A stretch of DNA of 35,332 bases from CABMGU01 sp964508495 (lineage in GTDB: Archaea; Nanobdellota; Nanobdellia; Woesearchaeales; ARS49): assembly GCA_964508495.1 (NCBI GenBank), contig CAZDUA010000021.1, positions 1 to 35,332 on the forward strand, read 5' to 3'. Within the stretch, counting starts at the first letter, position 1. Each line of letters starts with the position of its first letter. The notes below the pieces were generated by a model that was not told the origin of the DNA, did not search any database, and saw only the letters and a program-made list of their open reading frames with translations. A program made the position numbers and the translations under genes. This document shows positions 30,179 through 35,332 of this stretch, one piece after another.

Positions 30179-30899
30179 GTTTACCCTCCATAACTTTAAT
30201 ATTAATATCACCAAAAGCTTCAGACTGCTCGAGCTCAACCTTCTGCTCGTTAGACAAGTGAAGCAACGGAATAAACGTGTAAACCTTATCCTGCCTCGTG
30301 CCATTCGGCACCAAATCATTGAACTTCAACTGCTTCCTAACACCAAACAAGGAACAAATGCGCTGGAACAACGTGCCAATCGCGGCAGTAACATCAAACT
30401 TCCTCGCAGGCAACTCCATAGGAGGAGGCATGCTGTGCAAAACACGACGCTGTTTAACTTCCAAAGCCTTCTCCAAAGCCTTGACTAAATCATAAACGCT
30501 GACCTTTCTCCGTCTAGCCTGAGGCAACCTTGGCAATAACTCAAAGTCTTCCCTCGCGCCAAGCTCATCGCCCCTAGCAAGCTCTTGCTCAAGCTCATCA
30601 TAAAACTGTTCCTGAGAAACATCAGCACCAGCAATCAAACGGTCAAACTCTTCCAAATCATCACCAACAAGCTTAGTGCTCTTAATACGCAACAAAATAG
30701 AAGCCGCAAGCAAAACTTTGCCGCCAACCTTGAGGTCCTGCTCCTTCAACTGGCGCAAACGTTCAATATACTTGTCAGTCAATAAAGAAATATTAACGTT
30801 CCACGGGTCAAGCTGTCCAGAGTTGACAAGGTCAAAAATTATAGACTTCCAGCTAATCTCATTCTGCTCAACCAACAACGAAAAAATGCGTTCCTGCAT
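30165..30899 (-). CDS. scpA: Segregation/condensation protein A (ScpA)
   Basis: The 244-residue kleisin has the ScpA pattern: N-terminal FSLLVEQNEISWKSIIFDLV, the block LDPWNVNISLLTDKYIERL, VGGKVLLAASILLRIKSTKL, an acidic middle and a C-terminal winged helix (FIPLLHLSNEQKVELEQ...). It links the heads of an SMC dimer in chromosome compaction; smc and scpB are not in this window. The start at 30899 is leaderless with a TATA box 27 nt upstream. Confidence 0.9.
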   Translation of the reverse strand: MQERIFSLLVEQNEISWKSIIFDLVNSGQLDPWNVNISLLTDKYIERLRQLKEQDLKVGGKVLLAASILLRIKSTKLVGDDLEEFDRLIAGADVSQEQFYDELEQELARGDELGAREDFELLPRLPQARRRKVSVYDLVKALEKALEVKQRRVLHSMPPPMELPARKFDVTAAIGTLFQRICSLFGVRKQLKFNDLVPNGTRQDKVYTFIPLLHLSNEQKVELEQSEAFGDINIKVMEGKHVQQ

Positions 30900-30922
30900 A
30901 CGATAAAAATGGAGAATAACAC

Positions 30923-30930
30923 TATATAAA
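30923..30930 (-). promoter_or_regulatory. TATA box for the scpA operon
   Basis: TTTATATA on the minus strand, centred about 27 nt before the ATG at 30899. Confidence 0.55.
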
Positions 30931-30945
30931 TGTTGCTCACAAAAG

Positions 30946-30955
30946 CTTTTTAAAG
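30946..30955 (+). promoter_or_regulatory. TATA box for tRNA-Val
   Basis: CTTTTTAAAG about 28 nt before the tRNA 5' end. It is divergent from the scpA TATA box, only about 20 nt away. Confidence 0.5.
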
Positions 30956-30978
30956 CAAACAAAAGACGAGCATACTGC

Positions 30979-31054
30979 GGACCTGTAGTTTAGCGGCCAT
31001 AACGTCTCCCTTACACGGAGAAGGTCGGCGGTTCGAATCCGCCCAGGTCCACCA
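30979..31054 (+). tRNA. tRNA-Val (TAC)
   Basis: Acceptor arms GGACCTG/CAGGTCC, D-arm from GTTTAGC, anticodon stem TCTCC/GGAGA with loop CTTACAC (anticodon TAC), T-arm GGCGG-TTCGAAT-CCGCC and discriminator A. Unlike the other two tRNA genes in the window, it encodes CCA (31052-31054). Confidence 0.93.
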
Positions 31055-31094
31055 TATTTTTAAGCTTGAAGATTAAAGTAAGGTAAAAAAAGAG

Positions 31095-32435
31095 ATGAGC
31101 AAGAAACTATTCATTTTAGGACTTATTGTAATACTAGCAATTGGCGCTGCAACATACTATTACGCAGACCCAACAAAACTTGTTGACGTTCCACTAACAT
31201 CTTTGCAGGAAAAACCAGACGTGCACACGCTTGACAACGGAATGCTCGTCACACTCAAAGAAGCACACACTCTGCCGCTAGTCACAATACAATTCTGGGT
31301 GCACGTAGGAGGCAGAAACGAGCCAATAGAACGAAAAGGAATATCACACATATTCGAACACATCTGGTTTAAAGGAACAGCAACACAGCCAGTCGGAAGC
31401 TTCCACAAAAAAGTAGAAAGTCTCGGCGGAGAACTAAACGCGATGACCTCGCAGGACTGGACAATGTACTTTGTAACAGTCCCATCAGACAAGTTCGACC
31501 AAATATTCCCAAACATGGTCGACCTGTTGCTCAACTCAGGATTTGACGAAAACGAAATCAAAAAAGAACTAGAAGTAATTGTTGAAGAACAAAGATCCAG
31601 CTTCAACGAGCCGGAAAGACACTTAGATGACGAGTTCGGACTATTGTTAATAGACAAGCACCCCTACAGAGACCCAGTCATAGGCTACAAAGACACAATA
31701 CTCGGCACGACAAGAGAAGACATCATACAATTCTACAAAACATGGTACGTGCCAAACAACATGAACATAGTAGTGGCAGGAGACATAAACAAAGACGAAA
31801 TACTTGCCAAAATAAGCAGCGCGTTCGCAGAATTCAAGCCCGCAGAACTGCCACAATTAGACCTGCCAAAAGAACAACCAATACTAACGCCAAGATACAA
31901 CAGCACGTTCAGAGACACAGCATATAACTACGTTGCAATCGGATACCTTGGACCAAACGCCTCAGACAAAGACAAATACCCAATGATGGTATTAAACACC
32001 ATATTCTCAGCGGGAGAAAGCTCAAGATTACAACAAATCGTCAAACAACAGAAGAACCTGATAACAAGAGGAGTCAGCGTCTTTGTTCCACTGAACGACC
32101 TCGGAGTGTTTGAATCAGTAGTCGTGCTCGAGCCCGAAAAAGCAGCGCAAGCAAAAGCAGAACTAATTCTGCAATTAAACAAATTCAAAATAGAATTCGT
32201 CACAGACGAAGAACTAGAAAGAGCAAAATCCAGCATCAGAGCGGACAAAGTCAGAACGCAAGAAGAAATCTTCCAAGTAGGATTTGACATCGGACAATCA
32301 TGGATAAACGGAGAACTCGAAGAACATGACAAATTCCTGGACAAAATTAACGCAGTAACAAAAGAAGACATCAAACAAGCAGCAAACAAGTACTTCACCG
32401 CGTACACAATGTACGAATTGAAGCCAAAACTATGA
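31095..32435 (+). CDS. M16-family zinc peptidase, catalytic subunit
   Basis: The 446-residue protein has an N-terminal hydrophobic helix (5-23) as signal or anchor, then two M16 halves. The inverted zinc motif HIFEH (85-89) and the distal Glu at about 164-165 (EVIVEEQRSSF) are all present, so it should be active. The second half has the usual R/Y-rich binding region near residues 320-400. It overlaps the next gene, a non-catalytic M16 paralogue, by ATGA, and such pairs form heterodimers that degrade peptides. Placed outside the membrane by its signal. Confidence 0.93.
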   Translation: MSKKLFILGLIVILAIGAATYYYADPTKLVDVPLTSLQEKPDVHTLDNGMLVTLKEAHTLPLVTIQFWVHVGGRNEPIERKGISHIFEHIWFKGTATQPVGSFHKKVESLGGELNAMTSQDWTMYFVTVPSDKFDQIFPNMVDLLLNSGFDENEIKKELEVIVEEQRSSFNEPERHLDDEFGLLLIDKHPYRDPVIGYKDTILGTTREDIIQFYKTWYVPNNMNIVVAGDINKDEILAKISSAFAEFKPAELPQLDLPKEQPILTPRYNSTFRDTAYNYVAIGYLGPNASDKDKYPMMVLNTIFSAGESSRLQQIVKQQKNLITRGVSVFVPLNDLGVFESVVVLEPEKAAQAKAELILQLNKFKIEFVTDEELERAKSSIRADKVRTQEEIFQVGFDIGQSWINGELEEHDKFLDKINAVTKEDIKQAANKYFTAYTMYELKPKL

Positions 32436-33742
32436 AACGAATTGCGATATTATTGATATTATTGACGGCCTGCACGAGCGTGAGCTACGAAGAACACACA
32501 GACGCAGGAAGCAAATACGTGCTAAAAAACGGAATGACCGTTCTATTGAAAGAAAACCCGGATACAGGAATGGTCGGAATTGATTTGATGCTGAAGAAAA
32601 GCCTTGCAGCAAACGGAGAACTGCACGGACTCGGACTATTCACCAACAAAATGCTACTCGCCGGCACAGAAAAAAGAACAAGAGAACAAATCGTCAAAGA
32701 AATAGAAGCAGTCGGTGGAACAATACGCGCACGTACATATGCAGAATACAGCGAGATAGTAATAGAAATCCCAAGCGACAGTTTCAGCACAGCACTAAAA
32801 GTCCTCGAAGACGTTCTACTGCACCCGACATTCAACCCAGAAGAACTAGAAAGAGAAAGAACGCTAATAATGGGAGAATTAGAATCCAAAAACGACCAGC
32901 CAGCAGTAGTCGCAGAAGAACTATTCATGAAAACGATGTATCCGGAACACCCATACCAATACCCAATAGATGGTTTTCCAGAAACAATGAACGCGATAAC
33001 ACGAGAAGACATTGTAAATCACTATAATACTTGGTACGTTCCGAATAAAATATTCCTGTCAATAGTAGGAAACATCAAAGAAAAGCCAACATTGTTTGCG
33101 ATTGACAGATTATTCGGCAAAATGAAAGCAAGACAGGCGCCTGCTGAAAACGTGCCAGAACTCCCGCCAAGAACAGCACCAGTGCTCGAAGAACGAAACA
33201 TGATATTAGAAAGCTTTTACATACAATACGGGCACCAATTAGTCCCAGCATCACATCCAGACTTCATCAAACTAAGAATGGCAAACGCAATACTCGGAGC
33301 AGGCTCAGGAAGCAGATTGTTCTACGAATTAAGGGATAAACGCGCGCTCGCATACAGCGTACACTCACTAGCACCAAGCATCAGAACAACAGGATTCATA
33401 AAAATATCAATGATATCAAGACCACAAGTAGTAAACGATTCAATTGCAGGAATAGCAGGAGAAATTGAAAGAATCAAAACAGAAGACGTTCCAGAAGACG
33501 AGATGAACCTTGTCAAACAAAAAATGAGAGGATTCTTCTTCCTAGACCACCAAAGAACAATAGACCAAGCAAACTACCTGGGCCTGTACGAAATGCAAGG
33601 ATACGGCTACCATTACGACATTGACTATCCAAACAAGCTAAGTGCGGTAACAGCGCCAGAAGTAAAAGACGTGGCAAACAAGTACTTCAATAATCCAGTA
33701 ATAGCAATAGTAGGACCATTCGAACAGGCAACAATAGGATAA
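32432..33742 (+). CDS. M16-family partner subunit, non-catalytic lipoprotein
   Basis: The 436-residue protein has a lipoprotein signal (MKRIAILLILLTAC, Cys14). It follows the M16 plan, including IMGELESKNDQP and SRLFYELRDKRALAYSV in the second half, but HxxEH is replaced by LFTNK in GLGLFTNKMLLAGT. It therefore cannot bind zinc, and the RLFYELRDKRALAYSV block points to the substrate-binding role of beta-type partners. Expressed with the catalytic subunit through a 4-nt overlap. Confidence 0.92.
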   Translation: MKRIAILLILLTACTSVSYEEHTDAGSKYVLKNGMTVLLKENPDTGMVGIDLMLKKSLAANGELHGLGLFTNKMLLAGTEKRTREQIVKEIEAVGGTIRARTYAEYSEIVIEIPSDSFSTALKVLEDVLLHPTFNPEELERERTLIMGELESKNDQPAVVAEELFMKTMYPEHPYQYPIDGFPETMNAITREDIVNHYNTWYVPNKIFLSIVGNIKEKPTLFAIDRLFGKMKARQAPAENVPELPPRTAPVLEERNMILESFYIQYGHQLVPASHPDFIKLRMANAILGAGSGSRLFYELRDKRALAYSVHSLAPSIRTTGFIKISMISRPQVVNDSIAGIAGEIERIKTEDVPEDEMNLVKQKMRGFFFLDHQRTIDQANYLGLYEMQGYGYHYDIDYPNKLSAVTAPEVKDVANKYFNNPVIAIVGPFEQATIG

Positions 33743-33753
33743 TTCTCGCAAGA

Positions 33754-33761
33754 TTTTTATA
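33754..33761 (+). promoter_or_regulatory. TATA box for tRNA-Gly and the following gene
   Basis: TTTTTATA about 30 nt before the tRNA-Gly 5' end. No other promoter is visible before the gene at 33862. Confidence 0.5.
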
Positions 33762-33787
33762 GGGACTATTTGAAAAGCACAAATAAC

Positions 33788-33858
33788 GCGCCGATCGTAT
33801 AGTGGTAGTACGCTGCCTTGCCAAGGCTGTAGCCCGGGTTCGAACCCCGGTCGGCGCA
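33788..33858 (+). tRNA. tRNA-Gly (GCC)
   Basis: Acceptor GCGCCGA/TCGGCGC, D-arm with GTATAGTGGTAGTAC, loop TTGCCAA with anticodon GCC, T-arm CCGGG-TTCGAAC-CCCGG, discriminator A at 33858. CCA is not encoded. The anticodon stem CTGCC/GGCTG has one U-U mismatch (positions 28-42). The next gene starts 3 nt after the tRNA. Confidence 0.92.
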
Positions 33859-33861
33859 TAA

Positions 33862-34518
33862 ATGAAGAAACTGCTGGTTCTAATGATTCTGGCAACAGTA
33901 ACACTGTGCCTTCTTGCAGTACTCATTCCATCAAGCAGACCGCTTCTATTTCCTGAAAACAAACTTGTAGAAGTCATGACGGCAGGAATGTACCTGATTG
34001 CTTTCCTAACAGCAACCATCATTGCAATAAAAACAAAAAAATACAGAATCACCTACGCTATAATCGCATTACTAAGCGTGTTCGCATTCCTTGAAGAACT
34101 AAGCTACGGAGAACAAGCATTCAATTTGAAGTTCGACAGAGCATACGGGCTGGACTTGTCAAACGCGCACAACATAATACAACTGCCATACTATTTCCTG
34201 AAAGAAAACAGCAAAATACTGCTCAACACGTTCCTAATAATTGCCAGCATAAAAATACTGGCAATAACACTACTAATGCATTCACAACGAACAAGAATAA
34301 ACACTTTCTTCGAAAAAATTCCGCCAACCAGATTCCTATTCATATTTTTCATACTCGCTGGAACAGCACTCGTCCTCGACTCAGGAATAGCATTCACGCA
34401 CTTCTCCTCATACATAGAAGAAATACTTGAACTAAACGCTTCCATGGCATTACTATTTGGCGCAATACCTTTAAATACCAAACATAAAGAAAACACAGCT
34501 AATGAGCCCGTAGCTTAG
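33862..34518 (+). CDS. Multi-pass membrane protein between two tRNA genes
   Basis: The 218-residue protein has about six hydrophobic helices (about 4-24, 36-58, 64-80, 112-135, 150-172, 185-203). The motif FLEELSYGEQAF followed by DLSNAHNI resembles a widespread uncharacterised family with an EE-x-S-W/Y-G-(Q/E) signature and a later N-x-H-N, recalled but unnamed. The ATG lies 3 nt after the tRNA-Gly 3' end, so tRNase Z cutting would leave a leader of only 3 nt. The stop codon lies inside the tRNA-Ile gene, an overlap of 15 nt. Confidence 0.78.
   Translation: MKKLLVLMILATVTLCLLAVLIPSSRPLLFPENKLVEVMTAGMYLIAFLTATIIAIKTKKYRITYAIIALLSVFAFLEELSYGEQAFNLKFDRAYGLDLSNAHNIIQLPYYFLKENSKILLNTFLIIASIKILAITLLMHSQRTRINTFFEKIPPTRFLFIFFILAGTALVLDSGIAFTHFSSYIEEILELNASMALLFGAIPLNTKHKENTANEPVA
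34470..34477 (+). promoter_or_regulatory. TATA box for tRNA-Ile inside the membrane-protein gene
   Basis: TTTAAATA about 30 nt before the tRNA 5' end at 34504. It is within the coding region of the preceding gene. Confidence 0.45.
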
Positions 34519-34621
34519 CCTGGTAGAGCACTGGTCTTATATGACCACGAGCGGTACAAACAACAAAAACCGCTCGTCCTAAGTTCACCAGTGGTCGGGA
34601 GTTCAAATCTCCTCGGGCTCA
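34504..34621 (+). tRNA. tRNA-Ile (TAT) with a 44-nt intron
   Basis: Acceptor GAGCCCG/CGGGCTC, D-arm GCTTAGCCTGGTAGAGC, anticodon stem CTGGT/ACCAG, T-arm GGGAG-TTCAAAT-CTCCT and discriminator A at 34621. After removing the intron (34542-34585) the loop is CTTATAC, so anticodon TAT (34538-34540), decoding AUA. The body is close to archaeal tRNA-Ile. CCA is not encoded. The 5' end overlaps the stop of the membrane-protein gene by 15 nt. Confidence 0.88.
34542..34585 (+). other. tRNA intron with bulge-helix-bulge splice motif
   Basis: Splice sites at the canonical position 37/38. The exon bases CTTA (34536-34539) pair with TAAG (34580-34583) as the 4-bp central helix, flanked by 3-nt bulges TA^T and TT^C. 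Inside, CGAGCGGT and ACCGCTCG form an 8-bp stem (9 with A-T). This is the archaeal splicing-endonuclease substrate. Confidence 0.85.
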
Positions 34622-34638
34622 CTTTATTTTTTATTTCT
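34622..34638 (+). terminator. T-run after tRNA-Ile
   Basis: CTTTATTTTTTATTTCT follows the discriminator base; a T-rich tract is a typical archaeal transcription end. It overlaps the stop-codon end of the convergent gene. Confidence 0.4.
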
Positions 34639-35332
34639 CATTGCAACAAATAAGAGAATCAAAATAACTAGAATGGCGAGCAGGCCGATTATCCATGCCG
34701 CAAGAGAGGTTGTTGGCTCCGGCAAAGGCTTTATGACCGACGCCTTCTTTTCAGACATTTTTTTCTCCGCAAGCTTGTTTTCAATTGCTCGTGCTACTTT
34801 TTCCTCAGGAGTGCTTTTACTTGGTTTCTCTGATGGAAGGTCGCATACGCTCATATCGTTGTTAAGCGCTACACACGACCACTTTTCTCCTAATCCTTTG
34901 CAATAGTTGTCTGAGCAACATGATGGACCATATGCTGCTGTACCACTTGTTACAAACTGGCCATTGATGCAGGGTTTTGATTTCTCGACAATTGCGGGAA
35001 CCTGGTTGTTGCTTCCACCGTTGCTTCCGTCTGATGTAGAAGTCGGGGTAGGAGTAGGCGTAGGTGTATCTGTAGGCGTAGGAGTTGGAGTATCAGTTGG
35101 AGTCGGGGTTGGAGTAGGAGTATCAGTTGGTGTCGGAGTAGGTGTTGGAGTATCGGTAGGCGTTGGCGTAGGGGTCGGCGTGTCAGTAGGCGTGGGTGTA
35201 GGAGTTGGAGTTGGAGTATCTGTCGGAGTCGGGGTAGGCGTAGGAGTTGGAGTATCAGTTGGAGTCGGGGTTGGAGTAGGAGTATCAGTTGGTGTCGGAG
35301 TAGGTGTTGGAGTATCGGTAGGCGTTGGCGTA
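34624..35332 (-). CDS. Pro-Thr-rich surface protein, C-terminal part
   Basis: Open from the stop at 34624-34626 to the window edge; the N-terminus is outside. From the edge inward: a Thr-Pro repeat region of about 97 residues with Asp at intervals (PTPTPTDTPTPT), a short Ser/Gly/Asn link, a Cys-containing domain (CINGQF, SCCSDNYCKG, SCVALNN, VCDLP), a charged helical stretch (EEKVARAIENKLAEKKMSEKK), and a C-terminal membrane helix with a basic end (AAWIIGLLAILVILILLFVAMRNKK, read as two parts). It is a typical membrane-anchored surface protein with a stalk that is likely glycosylated. A methionine codon at 34854 is internal and not the start. Confidence 0.8.
   Translation of the reverse strand, partial: TPTPTDTPTPTPTPTDTPTPTPTPTDTPTPTPTPTPTDTPTPTPTPTPTDTPTPTPTPTDTPTPTPTPTDTPTPTPTPTDTPTPTPTDTPTPTPTPTSTSDGSNGGSNNQVPAIVEKSKPCINGQFVTSGTAAYGPSCCSDNYCKGLGEKWSCVALNNDMSVCDLPSEKPSKSTPEEKVARAIENKLAEKKMSEKKASVIKPLPEPTTSLAAWIIGLLAILVILILLFVAMRNKK
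35072..35332. repeat. Pro-Thr repeat DNA with a perfect 99-bp unit spaced 162 bp
   Basis: Positions 35072-35170 recur base for base at 35234-35332, a period of 162 bp (54 codons), and the second copy runs to the window edge. Shorter GGAGT/GGCGT units fill the gap. Because synonymous sites are conserved, the duplication is recent. Confidence 0.8.

Noticed and set aside
34504..34621. Reading the intron tRNA as tRNA-Met or a pseudo-tRNA
   Set aside because: The BHB fold, perfect acceptor and T stems and Ile-like body support a working tRNA with TAT anticodon; a CAT anticodon cannot be formed.
35040..35332. CRISPR-like array
   Set aside because: The repeats have no unique spacers of constant length; they translate as Thr-Pro repeats in frame with a surface protein.

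Overview
The window looks like a chromosomal segment of an archaeon, most probably a small-genome DPANN lineage of the Woesearchaeota/Pacearchaeota type; the lineage is an inference, the domain is well supported. Archaeal marks seen directly are TATA boxes centred about 26-28 nt upstream of many start codons with no Shine-Dalgarno site (leaderless genes), prefoldin alpha, an archaeal-type FtsY, a Hel308-like helicase fragment, a split transketolase, and a tRNA gene whose intron folds into a bulge-helix-bulge at position 37/38. No stretch longer than 300 bases lacks a gene; most neighbours overlap by 1-17 nt.

Layout. 1-1350 (-) is the N-terminal part of a dockerin-bearing surface protein. 1494-5979 holds a small membrane protein, a Ca2+-type P-ATPase (-) and, divergently, a four-CBS protein plus a PEBP/YbhB protein. 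6106-14943 (+) is one tight 12-gene operon: a winged-helix regulator, a glycogen-synthase-like glycosyltransferase, a GH57 amylase, two small proteins sharing an uncharacterised domain, a PfkB kinase, class II aldolase, RpiB, ribulose-phosphate epimerase, two transketolase-like subunits and NAD kinase. 14940-16354 (-) are two paralogous secreted proteins. 16422-17672 is a pair with atypical codon use, including a GGDEF protein. 17674-20425 holds a GH15-like hydrolase, a TraB-like protein and a fatty-acid desaturase. 20432-22685 (-) is a Cys-rich lipoprotein, a SIMPL lipoprotein and a membrane-anchored HTH regulator. 22729-25343 (-) is a glycogen debranching enzyme with GalT. 25440-26450 are three small single-TM proteins; 26483-27142 is a helicase cut to its first RecA domain; then a Yip1-like protein and a 68-residue membrane protein. 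28087-30899 (-) is scpA, a 55-residue gene, prefoldin alpha and ftsY. 30979-34621 holds tRNA-Val(TAC), an M16 peptidase pair (one active-looking, one inactive), tRNA-Gly(GCC), a membrane protein, and intron-containing tRNA-Ile(TAT). 34624 to the end (-) is the C-terminal part of a Pro-Thr-rich surface protein whose repeats run off the window.

How the parts fit. Glycogen-type polysaccharide would be built by the glycosyltransferase and trimmed by GH57, GH15 and the debranching enzyme; the central operon then links sugar phosphates to pentoses. The most unusual point is that both transketolase-like subunits have lost most catalytic landmarks, while the second carries at its C-terminus the same ~75-residue domain that also occurs in a stand-alone protein and in a tail-anchored membrane protein of the same operon. 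This suggests a domain-mediated, possibly membrane-tethered sugar-phosphate assembly around a repurposed transketolase.

Across almost the whole window + strand genes end their codons in A/C and - strand genes in T/G. This is a replication-type strand asymmetry, and it makes the GGDEF pair stand out as a probable recent arrival.
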